Assembly: GCF_001418085.1 (NCBI RefSeq)
Contig: NZ_LIQH01000027.1
Span: forward strand, 172,718 to 236,717
Direction of reading: 5' to 3'
DNA from: Lacinutrix algicola
GTDB lineage: Bacteria; Bacteroidota; Bacteroidia; Flavobacteriales; Flavobacteriaceae
Length of the DNA stretch: 64,000 nt
Shown here piece by piece: positions 45,359 to 52,387 of the stretch. Numbering within the stretch: position 1 is the stretch's first letter; every line of letters starts with the position of its first letter. Below the pieces are notes generated by a model. The model saw only the letters and a list, made by a program, of their open reading frames with translations. It had not been told where the DNA came from and did no database searches. Position numbers and translations under genes: made by a program.

Positions 45359-45541
45359 TTATTTAATTTCTTTATGAACAGTCATTTTCTTCAAGATTGG
45401 ATTAAATTTCTTAATCTCCATTCTATCTGGTGTGTTCTTTTTATTCTTAGTTGTAATATAACGAGAAGTTCCTGGTTGTCCAGACTCTTTGTGCTCTGTG
45501 CACTCTAATATTACTTGTACTCTGTTTCCTCTTTTTGCCAT
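45359..45541 (-). CDS. rpmG: 50S ribosomal protein L33
   Basis: A 60-residue protein with the L33 pattern [14 protein letters not shown]... [22 protein letters not shown]. It has only one Cys, so it is the zinc-free form. It lies between rpmB and DUF4295 in one transcript. Confidence 0.95.
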   Translation of the reverse strand: MAKRGNRVQVILECTEHKESGQPGTSRYITTKNKKNTPDRMEIKKFNPILKKMTVHKEIK

Positions 45542-45568
45542 TTTCTTATTCGTTATATAGCTTGGCTA

Positions 45569-45805
45569 TTATTTTATAAATCCTTTAGCTTTTGCATCTT
45601 TTAACATTGCTACGATCCCAATCTTGTTGATTGTTTTTAAAGCAGACGTAGAAACTTTTAAAGTTACCCACTTATCTTCTCCAGGTATGAAGAAACGTTT
45701 TTTGATTAAATTAGCATCAAACGTACGTTTAGTTCTATTCTTTGCATGCGACACGTTGTTTCCAACCATTGCTTTCTTTCCTGTAAGTTCACAAACTCTT
45801 GACAT
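45569..45805 (-). CDS. rpmB: 50S ribosomal protein L28
   Basis: A 78-residue protein beginning MSRVCELTGKKAMVGNNVSHA, with the usual RTKRTFDANL and WVTLKVSTSALKTI segments. It is the first gene of the rpmB-rpmG-DUF4295 set, with a good -33/-7 promoter in front. Confidence 0.96.
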   Translation of the reverse strand: MSRVCELTGKKAMVGNNVSHAKNRTKRTFDANLIKKRFFIPGEDKWVTLKVSTSALKTINKIGIVAMLKDAKAKGFIK

Positions 45806-45842
45806 TACTTATAACTTTAAATTGTTATTAAAATTCGAGGTG

Positions 45843-45872
45843 CAAATATAGGAAATGTTTTAGTATTGACAA
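45843..45872 (-). promoter_or_regulatory. Promoter of rpmB (-33 TTG and -7 TATATTTG)
   Basis: TATATTTG at 45843-45850 and TTG at 45870-45872 are 19 bases apart, a good fit to the Bacteroidota promoter. It is one of the few in the window where both elements are seen. Confidence 0.65.
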
Positions 45873-45883
45873 TCTGTTTTTTA

Positions 45884-47131
45884 TCAATTTTTAAAAATTT
45901 CTTTTTGAAGTTGCTCTAAAGCCTTATTAACCGCCTTGTTTATTACTCTTGTGCGATTATTGCCCAGTTCGTATTTTTCACAAAAAACACCTTCTTTTGT
46001 CGCTAATGCGATAAAGACTGTTCCAACTTCTGCTTCTGCATCGCCTTTTGTTGGTCCTGCAGTACCTGTTGTTGAAATAGCGTAGTCACTTTTATATAAT
46101 AGTCTACATTGCACTGCCATCTCCTTTGCAACCTCCTCACTTACAACCGAATACTTTTTAATTGTTTGCTCGGAAACACCTAAAACATCAATTTTTGTTT
46201 GAGTTGCGTACGTAATCATTCCGCCTTTAAAAAAAGACGATGCTCCTGGATGTTCTGTAAACGTTTCTGCTAGTTTTCCTCCTGTGCAGCTTTCTACAAC
46301 TGCTAACGTTTTATTCTTTTTAGTAAGCTGTTTTGCTATTAAAACCTCAATATCACCGTCTTCTTCGAAACCTACAAATACGTCTTCTATTAATGGTAAA
46401 ACAGCTTTAATTAGCTTTTCTAGATCATCTTTTAAAACTTGTTCGTCAAATCCTTTTCCAGAAAGTCTTAGTCTTACTTTTCCTAAATTTGGCAAATAGG
46501 CTAGCTTAATATGCTTTGGTAAATTATCTTCCCAAGCTTCTATCTTGGTCGCTAATCTACTTTCTCCCATGCCATAGGTTAGTAATGTTCTATGAATAAT
46601 AAATGGACGTTTGTATTTTATGGTTAGCCTTGGAAGCACTTCTTCTTCCATTAATGCTTTCATTTCGAATGGTACGCCTGGCATTGATATAAATACCTTA
46701 TCTCCTTTTTCTATCCACATCCCAGGTGCACTACCAACTAAATTCATAAGCACTTTTGCTTTTGAAGGCACAAATGCTTGATCTAAATTTACTTGCTGCA
46801 TGGGTTGCTTTACATAATCACGCCACAGTCTTTCAATGTTTTCTGTAACTGATGCGTTTCTAACTAAAGTGTCGTTAAAATATTCGCAAATGGTATGTTT
46901 TGTTATGTCGTCTTTGGTTGGGCCTAATCCTCCTGTAACAATAATAATATCAGCATTTTCTTCGGCTTCAGCCAATGCTTTTAAAATATGTTGTTTATCG
47001 TCTTGAACGGATGTTATTTGGTAAACAGAAACACCTATATTATTAAGTGCTTTACCAATAAACGCCGAATTAGTGTCTACTACTTGCCCAATGAGGATCT
47101 CGTCTCCAATGGTAATTATTTCGGCTTGCAT
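45884..47131 (-). CDS. cinA: CinA-family protein (competence/damage-inducible, NMN amidohydrolase type)
   Basis: Two domains: an N-terminal MoaB/MoeA-like molybdopterin-binding fold (about 1-170: AEIITIGDEILIGQVVDTNS, VTGGLGPTKDD) and a C-terminal CinA domain (about 255-410: TLAVVESCTGGKLAETFTEHPGAS, STTGTAGPTKGDAEAEVGTV). The latter often removes the amide from nicotinamide mononucleotide. The ATG at 47131 gives the usual MQAEIITIGDEI start; an upstream ATG would overlap the Hpt gene. The length is 415 residues. It is probably co-transcribed with the upstream Hpt gene. Confidence 0.9.
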   Translation of the reverse strand: MQAEIITIGDEILIGQVVDTNSAFIGKALNNIGVSVYQITSVQDDKQHILKALAEAEENADIIIVTGGLGPTKDDITKHTICEYFNDTLVRNASVTENIERLWRDYVKQPMQQVNLDQAFVPSKAKVLMNLVGSAPGMWIEKGDKVFISMPGVPFEMKALMEEEVLPRLTIKYKRPFIIHRTLLTYGMGESRLATKIEAWEDNLPKHIKLAYLPNLGKVRLRLSGKGFDEQVLKDDLEKLIKAVLPLIEDVFVGFEEDGDIEVLIAKQLTKKNKTLAVVESCTGGKLAETFTEHPGASSFFKGGMITYATQTKIDVLGVSEQTIKKYSVVSEEVAKEMAVQCRLLYKSDYAISTTGTAGPTKGDAEAEVGTVFIALATKEGVFCEKYELGNNRTRVINKAVNKALEQLQKEIFKN

Positions 47132-47141
47132 GTATTGTATA

Positions 47142-47483
47142 TTATAAATTAAAATCTGATCTGATTTCGTTTGCAGCATTTTCTACTGCTTCTAAAACGT
47201 CTTTTAATTGAGAAGAAACATCTTCGTTTGCTTTTTCAAATTTCCCCCAATCTTGGACGATAATTAATTTATCTAGAACGCCTAATTCGAAAACATCGAC
47301 TGTAGGCTTCATTTTATGTGCTGTCTGGTAAGTTTGAAGAAAGTTAGCATTTTCGACAGCTTCTTTTAAGATTTTAGCATCTGCAGGAACTTCTTCTAAA
47401 AAAGTTTCTGCTAATGCCAAGATAAACTCTTCATCGTTATCCGCTAGCTCTCTTAACCTGTGTAGTTTGTAGTTTTCTTCCAT
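47142..47483 (-). CDS. Histidine phosphotransfer (Hpt) domain protein
   Basis: A 113-residue helical protein with the Hpt pattern LRELADNDEEFILALAETFLEEVP and the phosphoacceptor His in TYQTAHKMKPTVDVFEL (near 57). Stand-alone Hpt proteins carry phosphate between a hybrid kinase receiver and a response regulator. The hybrid kinase at 11-13 kb could be a source, but that is only a guess. It lies between FAH-family and cinA genes with gaps of 0 and 10 bases. Confidence 0.82.
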   Translation of the reverse strand: MEENYKLHRLRELADNDEEFILALAETFLEEVPADAKILKEAVENANFLQTYQTAHKMKPTVDVFELGVLDKLIIVQDWGKFEKANEDVSSQLKDVLEAVENAANEIRSDFNL

Positions 47484-48095
47484 TTATTTTACTGTTATAG
47501 AAAACAATTGCTTATCTTCTATGTATCCTTTTAATTTATCATTGGCAATTACCTTGCCAACTCCTGCTGGAGTTCCCGTAAATATAACATCTCCAATCTT
47601 TAAAGTAAAATATTTTGAGACATATTCTATGATTTCATCAATTTTCCATAGCATGAGACTTGTATTCCCTTGCTGCACAACCTCATCGTTCTTTTTTAGA
47701 CTAAAATCTAAATTATTTAAATCTTTAAAGTCTTCTTTTGGCAACCAATTACCTATTACTGCTGCACCATCAAAAGCCTTTGCTTTTTCCCAAGGCAATC
47801 CTTTAGCTTTTAATTGTGCTTGTAAATCGCGGGCTGTAAAATCGATTCCTAGTCCGATTTCATTATAATACTTATGTGCAAATTTTTTATCTATATATTT
47901 TCCTACACGATTAATTTTTACCAAAACCTCTACTTCGTGATGCACATCGTTAGAGAATTCTGGTATAAAAAACGGCTGTTTTTTTAATAAAATTGCGGTG
48001 TCTGGCTTTAAAAACACAACAGGATCTGTTGGTTTTTCGTTTTCCAACTCTTTAATATGATCTGTGTAATTTCTACCTATGCAGATTAGTTTCAT
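47484..48095 (-). CDS. Fumarylacetoacetate hydrolase family protein
   Basis: A 203-residue cytoplasmic protein starting MKLICIGRNYTDHIKELENE, with the FAH metal ligands in DVHHEVEVLVKI (Glu residues near 72-74) and GLGIDFTARDLQ, and the closing motif GDVIFTGTPAGVG. Members cleave C-C bonds in acylpyruvates or decarboxylate oxaloacetate. The substrate is unknown. Its stop is directly followed by the Hpt start region, so the genes are one transcript. Confidence 0.88.
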   Translation of the reverse strand: MKLICIGRNYTDHIKELENEKPTDPVVFLKPDTAILLKKQPFFIPEFSNDVHHEVEVLVKINRVGKYIDKKFAHKYYNEIGLGIDFTARDLQAQLKAKGLPWEKAKAFDGAAVIGNWLPKEDFKDLNNLDFSLKKNDEVVQQGNTSLMLWKIDEIIEYVSKYFTLKIGDVIFTGTPAGVGKVIANDKLKGYIEDKQLFSITVK

Positions 48096-48218
48096 TTTTC
48101 TTTAAGACTAAAGAGAATAGACTGCTTCGCTATTAGAGCAAAGACTCCCACTCGTCTGTATTATAATTATAAATAGAATAAAGTCTTACTCCTTGACTCT
48201 ATTCTCACTTTTCTTTTT

Positions 48219-48992
48219 TTAAATCTTATTATTAAAAGCTCTTAATTTAATCGCTGTTAATACTTTTTTAGTGTAAAGAGGGAAATCGGCATTTAAAAGC
48301 CAACCAAAGTAGCCTGGTTCTTTATCTAAAACGTCTAATACTTTTTTGTTTTTATGCTTCCCAAAAGAAAAACACTCTTCTCCATCTTCATTAAAATTAA
48401 TAAAACCTGCAAAATCTGCAAACTTTTTATGCACACTAAACTCTGCTAAAAACTTAGTGTCGTTTTCTAAATCTTCGTAACGGTCTAATTGCGCTTTTAA
48501 CACTTCGTATGTTGCCAATGTGTCTGCTTCTGCAGTGTGTGCATTTTCTAAACTTTTATCGCAGTAAAATTTATAAGCAGCACCAAGTGTTCGCTTTTCC
48601 ATTTTATGAAAAATAGTTTGGACATCTACGGCTACTCTTCCTTTCATATCGAAATCCATATCTGCACGAAGCATTTCTTCGGCTAATAAAGGAATATCGA
48701 AACGGTTAGAATTAAATCCTGCTAAATCGCAGTCTTTGGTCATTATACTAATCTCTTTTGCTAACTCCTTAAATGTTGGCTCGTTAGCCACACGCTCATC
48801 TGTTACACCATGAATGAGTGATACTTCTGCTGGAATTGGCATTTCTGGATTTACTAACCAGGTTTTACTTTCTTTATTTCCGTTTGGAAATACCTTTAAA
48901 ATAGAGATTTCAACAATTCTATCTTTAGAAATATTAATTCCTGTTGTTTCTAAATCGAAAAAGCAAATTGGTTTTGTGAGATTTAATTGCAT
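48219..48992 (-). CDS. DEDDh 3'-5' exonuclease, DnaQ-like, with C-terminal extension
   Basis: The exonuclease motifs are CFFDLETTG (Exo I, Asp/Glu near 12-14), GFNSNRFDIPLL (Exo II) and HTAEADTLATYEVL (Exo III, DEDDh type). The C-terminal roughly 70 residues contain FSFGKHKNKKVLDVLDKEPGYFGWLL, a DUF3820-like module. The length of 257 is longer than DnaQ epsilon. It probably trims DNA or RNA in repair or turnover. An exact -7 box precedes it. Between it and the FAH gene is a 123-base gap with AGAGAATAGA and TCTATTCTC as distant inverted arms. Confidence 0.85.
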   Translation of the reverse strand: MQLNLTKPICFFDLETTGINISKDRIVEISILKVFPNGNKESKTWLVNPEMPIPAEVSLIHGVTDERVANEPTFKELAKEISIMTKDCDLAGFNSNRFDIPLLAEEMLRADMDFDMKGRVAVDVQTIFHKMEKRTLGAAYKFYCDKSLENAHTAEADTLATYEVLKAQLDRYEDLENDTKFLAEFSVHKKFADFAGFINFNEDGEECFSFGKHKNKKVLDVLDKEPGYFGWLLNADFPLYTKKVLTAIKLRAFNNKI

Positions 48993-49032
48993 GTAATTGT
49001 TAGTTTTGCACCAAAAACTGGTACGATTTATG

Positions 49033-49040
49033 CAAATATA
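49033..49040 (-). promoter_or_regulatory. -7 promoter box of the exonuclease gene
   Basis: TATATTTG matches TAnnTTTG, 40 bases before the ATG. Confidence 0.55.
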
Positions 49041-49080
49041 AATGTATTATGTTATTTTTACTTTGATATCAATTATAAAT

Positions 49081-49719
49081 ATGAAGACATACTTTACAGC
49101 AATAGCTTTCTTATTACTTACATTAAACAGTTTTGCTCAAAACGACCATAAATACGTTAAGCTTTCCAAAGAAAAAAAAGGCAAACGCACAACACTTTAC
49201 GTTACCAATACAGATTCTATTTCTTACGATGTTTTTTTAAAAGTAGACACTAAAGATTTTAGACGTAGTAGTAACCGACCTATTATTAGAAATATTGCCG
49301 CTAATAGTAAAGTAAAAATAATGACACTTATTCAACTGGCTGAAAAAGAAGGCAACTACGACACCGTTTTTATTGTTAACGAGGTTGCTTATGCTTTAGA
49401 CATTAAAAAGGACTTTGAAGGTTTCGATTTTAAACTAGATCGCGCTATTAAAGATAAAAAAGTAACTCTTTTTACTAAAGACGACTGCGCCATTTGCCCA
49501 GACACAAAACGCATTTTAGATAATAATAAAATTACTTTTACCGAATATAATATTGATACAGATAGCACAACTTATCTTAAAATAATTAAAGAATTTCAAG
49601 CGGACAAAGAGAACCGTTTCGAAAATAGTATTCCGCTTTTAAAAGTGGAAAAAGAAGTCTACAATAACATTGAAAGTGTTGAAGATTTTATTTCAGCTTT
49701 ACGAAAGGCTTTTAATTAA
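49081..49719 (+). CDS. Exported protein with C-terminal glutaredoxin-like domain
   Basis: The ATG at 49081 gives a signal peptide (MKTYFTAIAFLLLTLNSFAQ); an ATG 13 codons upstream is less likely. Residues about 25-125 form a domain of unknown type. Residues about 130-210 look like a glutaredoxin/thioredoxin fold with the redox motif DDCAICPDTKRIL (CxxC) and a following TEYNIDTDS. The protein is probably a periplasmic thiol-disulphide protein. The cis-Pro of the fold is plausible in NSIPLLKV. The partner is unknown. Confidence 0.7.
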   Translation: MKTYFTAIAFLLLTLNSFAQNDHKYVKLSKEKKGKRTTLYVTNTDSISYDVFLKVDTKDFRRSSNRPIIRNIAANSKVKIMTLIQLAEKEGNYDTVFIVNEVAYALDIKKDFEGFDFKLDRAIKDKKVTLFTKDDCAICPDTKRILDNNKITFTEYNIDTDSTTYLKIIKEFQADKENRFENSIPLLKVEKEVYNNIESVEDFISALRKAFN

Positions 49720-49777
49720 ACTTTATTTAAAAACCAATTAATAAGAAAATACATTTTAAAATAAAAAACATAATATA

Positions 49778-50497
49778 ATGAAAGATTTAAAAAACAAAAA
49801 AGCAATAATTACTGGAGGCGGAAGAGGTTTAGGAAAAGCTACTGCCATTGCTTTTGCAAAAGAAGGCATTGATGTAGCCATAACAGGAAGAAATGAAAGT
49901 GTTTTAAAAGAAACAGTTTTAGAACTAGAAGCATTAGGAGTTAATGCAATCTATTCTGTTTTTGATGTTGGCAATTATGACGAAGTTAAAACCGCTATAA
50001 AAAGCATTATAGACACATTTGGCACTATAGATATTTTAGTAAATAATGCCGGAATTGCTGCCTTTGGGACATTTAATGATATGGATGTTAAGCAATGGAG
50101 CCAAATAATACAAACCAACCTTATGGGAATGTATTATGTAACTAAAGAGGTTTTACCTTATTTAATAGAGAAAAATGAAGGCGATATTATTAATGTATCT
50201 TCTACTGCAGGATTAAATGGAAACGCCACAACTTCTGCCTATTCTGCTTCTAAATTTGCGGTAATTGGTATGTCGGAATCTTTAATGAAAGAAGTACGTA
50301 AAAACAATATTAGAGTTTGCACATTAACGCCAAGCACAATAGCATCGGATATGTCTGTAGAATTAGGTATTGCAGATAAAGACTCTCAAGACAGCGTTTT
50401 ACAACCAGAAGATTTTGCAGAGCTTGTAGTTGCAGGTTTAAAATTACCAAGAAGAGCTATGCTTAAAAGTGTAGCGTTATGGTCTACAAATCCATAA
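49778..50497 (+). CDS. Short-chain dehydrogenase/reductase (FabG-like)
   Basis: A 239-residue NAD(P)-binding Rossmann protein. Motifs are ITGGGRGLGKATA (TGxxxGxG), LVNNAGIAAFG (NNAG), the catalytic Ser in NVSSTAGLNG and YSASKFAVIG (YxxxK near 154). Annotated homologues are usually called 3-ketoacyl-ACP reductase, but no fatty-acid gene lies nearby, so the substrate is open. It stands 58 bases after the glutaredoxin-like gene. Confidence 0.88.
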   Translation: MKDLKNKKAIITGGGRGLGKATAIAFAKEGIDVAITGRNESVLKETVLELEALGVNAIYSVFDVGNYDEVKTAIKSIIDTFGTIDILVNNAGIAAFGTFNDMDVKQWSQIIQTNLMGMYYVTKEVLPYLIEKNEGDIINVSSTAGLNGNATTSAYSASKFAVIGMSESLMKEVRKNNIRVCTLTPSTIASDMSVELGIADKDSQDSVLQPEDFAELVVAGLKLPRRAMLKSVALWSTNP

Positions 50498-50562
50498 TTT
50501 TATATTTATTAAATAATAGTGAAACGTTTCTTTTAGATATTTAAACAAGACTCACTTTACCG

Positions 50563-50588
50563 AAAAAAAATAGCCGACCTTCGTTTAA
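50563..50588. repeat. 5' box, first copy (before the GNAT gene)
   Basis: AAAAAAAATAGCCGACCTTC followed by GTTTAA. It agrees with the copy at 51313-51338 at 24 of 26 positions. It lies 44 bases before the GNAT start and is followed by a perfect CGAAATTTCG palindrome. Confidence 0.7.
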
Positions 50589-50632
50589 TCTCGAAATTTC
50601 GGGAATAAAAACACTGACAATAGTTTTAAGAC

Positions 50633-51232
50633 ATGAAAATAAAAATTCTAAAATCAAATATTCAACTTGAAAACGACAGAGTCTTACTTCTTCCTTTTAC
50701 CGATGAAAGAAACGAAGAACTTAAAGATATCATTTTCGATAGAGAAATTTGGGAGTTTATGGGATCGAACATAAATAACGAACAAGGTTTAAAAAACTAT
50801 ATCGCAAAAACGATTAAAGACAAAAATAACCGTCTTTGTTATCCCTTTCTAATTATCGATAAAGAAACTAATAAAGTTGCTGGTTGCACAAGATACGGAA
50901 ACGTAGATGCTGCAAATAAAAAATGTGAAATTGGCTGGACCTGGTTTGGAACAGACTTTCAAGGCACAGGACTAAACAAAGCTGCAAAGCATGAATTGTT
51001 ACAATTTGGGTTCGAAACTATTGGTTTTAAAAGAATACAATTTTGCGTCGATAGTAAAAACATAAAAGCACAAAGAGCTGTAGAAAAATTAGGAGCGCAA
51101 AAAGAAGGTGTTTTTAGAAACAACAACGTCGCACCAAGTGGAGACAGCAGAACCGATATTTATTACAGTATAATAAAAGACGAATGGCAGGCTTTAAAAG
51201 ATGAAATTTTCCCAGAGTTTTTAGTTTATTAA
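50633..51232 (+). CDS. GNAT-family acetyltransferase (RimJ/RimL type)
   Basis: A 199-residue acetyltransferase. It starts with QLENDRVLLLPFTDERNEELK. VAGCTRYGNVDAANKKCEIGWTW forms the central strands, and FQGTGLNKAAKHELLQFGF carries the acetyl-CoA loop (Q/RxxGxG/A near 123). NIKAQRAVEKLGAQKEGVFR ends the fold. The target (ribosomal protein, amino acid, antibiotic or spermidine) is unknown. It forms the first of two similar units here: a 5' box, a gene, and a terminator that also ends the next unit. That suggests a cassette-like origin. Confidence 0.85.
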   Translation: MKIKILKSNIQLENDRVLLLPFTDERNEELKDIIFDREIWEFMGSNINNEQGLKNYIAKTIKDKNNRLCYPFLIIDKETNKVAGCTRYGNVDAANKKCEIGWTWFGTDFQGTGLNKAAKHELLQFGFETIGFKRIQFCVDSKNIKAQRAVEKLGAQKEGVFRNNNVAPSGDSRTDIYYSIIKDEWQALKDEIFPEFLVY

Positions 51233-51256
51233 GAATACGTATATCATAAAACATAT

Positions 51257-51288
51257 AAAAAAGCACAGTTTTAAAACTGTGCTTTTTG
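51257..51288. terminator. Intrinsic terminator after the GNAT gene, copy 1
   Basis: AAAAAGCACAGTTTT pairs with AAAACTGTGCTTTTT. The 32 bases are identical to the terminator at 52289-52320, and TAAAACATA precedes both copies. Confidence 0.88.
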
Positions 51289-51312
51289 TGTTTTATAAAG
51301 GCTTGACTTTCT

Positions 51313-51338
51313 AAAAAAAATAGTCGAACTTCGTTTAA
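51313..51338. repeat. 5' box, second copy (before the nuclease-like gene)
   Basis: AAAAAAAATAGTCGAACTTC followed by GTTTAA, near-identical to 50563-50588. Its last nine bases overlap the left attC-like element. Confidence 0.7.
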
Positions 51339-51389
51339 CGTATGATATAAAACATTGAAACGATTTTATATCAACGAAACATTAGCAGC
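51330..51389 (+). repeat. attC-like imperfect palindrome, left copy
   Basis: It starts TTCGTTTAACGT and ends TTAGCAGC. Inside, TGATATAAAA and TTTTATATCA pair perfectly around 11 bases. The same two ends occur in inverted order in the right copy, so the nuclease-like gene lies between inverted copies. Confidence 0.65.
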
Positions 51390-51403
51390 AAGCGAAAAAC
51401 AGA

Positions 51404-52120
51404 ATGACAACAAAGGAAAAATCTAATATTCAAGAAAGCTTATCTACTCTTTATCTTAGACTAAATGGATATTTAACAACTAGTTTTATAATTCATCATA
51501 GTGAGAAAAAAATTTCGGGTGAATTAGATATTTTAGGACTTAGGTTTCCAAATCATTCTCAAGATGATACTGAACATAATTCATCTGAATTCTTAGAAAT
51601 ACCAAAAACGATTGACTTAGTTGTTGCGGAAATAAAAAGTAATGGAAAATCAGTCCAATTTAATAAACCTTTAAGACAAGAACAAAATGCAGTCGAAGTA
51701 TGGACGAAAATTCTGAAATGGATTGGAATTTTAGATAATCAAGAAATAGAAAACATTGTTCCTGAATTAATTGATTTAGTGCAAACAAAGGAAAACTCTA
51801 AACTAGCTAATTTAAAATCAAGTAGAGTATTACATACGAAATTTGGTCTTTTATCTATTAGACCTATTCTATTTAGTCCAGAACGAATTGATTTGAATAA
51901 CGCTGACAAACTTATTGGTTGGACAGAAATTAATGATTTCATTTGGAAATGCCTTTGTCCAAATAAACAAAGAGATGAATGTGGAACTCGTTATGACTTT
52001 ACAGCTTGGGGAACTTCTTTATTTGAGATTGTTAAAGTATATAAAGACAGACAGAAAAGTCAAAAAAAGTTAGAAACTATAAACGAATTATACGTTGAAA
52101 TTGAAAAGCTGAGAAATTGA
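51404..52120 (+). CDS. Candidate PD-(D/E)XK nuclease-fold protein
   Basis: A 238-residue soluble protein of no family I can name. The N-terminal part fits a restriction-endonuclease-like core: a helix with LSTLYLRLNGYLTT, then SGELDILGLRFP (acidic residue near 41-42) and DLVVAEIKSN (ExK near 75-77). The rest is helical with WTEINDFIWKCL and a two-Cys stretch (CLCPNKQRDECG). No transporter, methylase or helicase is adjacent. It is the second unit of the repeated layout and lies between inverted attC-like elements, so transfer is likely. Nuclease activity is inferred from three motif positions only. Confidence 0.55.
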   Translation: MTTKEKSNIQESLSTLYLRLNGYLTTSFIIHHSEKKISGELDILGLRFPNHSQDDTEHNSSEFLEIPKTIDLVVAEIKSNGKSVQFNKPLRQEQNAVEVWTKILKWIGILDNQEIENIVPELIDLVQTKENSKLANLKSSRVLHTKFGLLSIRPILFSPERIDLNNADKLIGWTEINDFIWKCLCPNKQRDECGTRYDFTAWGTSLFEIVKVYKDRQKSQKKLETINELYVEIEKLRN

Positions 52121-52128
52121 AAAAGCCG

Positions 52129-52267
52129 GCTGCTAACACCGTATATAATTTATTGCTGGCTTCTCGTCTACTTACGAAAGTCCTCGCGGACTTTCTTGGT
52201 CGGTAATTATTTACTAAATTAGTTGCTTGAAACACGCAACAAACCATATACAACAACGTTAAACGAA
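52129..52267 (-). repeat. attC-like imperfect palindrome, right copy
   Basis: On the plus strand it begins GCTGCTAACACCGTATATAA and ends ACGTTAAACGAA. The outer arms (GTATAT..TTTATTGC with GCAACAAACCATATAC) pair imperfectly. The centre has the perfect stem GAAAGTCC-TCGC-GGACTTTC. The ending GTTAAAC fits the integron core GTTRRRY; the other end fits less well. It starts nine bases after the nuclease-like stop. Confidence 0.65.
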
Positions 52268-52288
52268 CTCTTACTAAAACATAAACAA

Positions 52289-52320
52289 AAAAAAGCACAG
52301 TTTTAAAACTGTGCTTTTTG
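52289..52320. terminator. Intrinsic terminator, copy 2
   Basis: Identical over 32 bases to the terminator at 51257-51288. With T runs on both sides it may also serve the E2 gene on the other strand, whose own nearby hairpin (AATTCCTTTT/AAAAGGAATT at 52360-52382) lacks a T run. Confidence 0.88.
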
Positions 52321-52387
52321 CTTTTTAAAAAATTTTATAATTTGAAGAAGCTTATATGAAATTCCTTTTTTCAAAAGGAATTGATTG

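Noticed and set aside
48096..48218. Terminator from AGAGAATAGA and TCTATTCTC
   Set aside because: The arms are about 80 bases apart with no T run in the right place; pairing is possible but not terminator-like.
52077..52298. Minus-strand open frame of 73 codons across the right attC-like element
   Set aside because: It is made of the palindromic element and the end of the nuclease-like gene; no protein family is visible.
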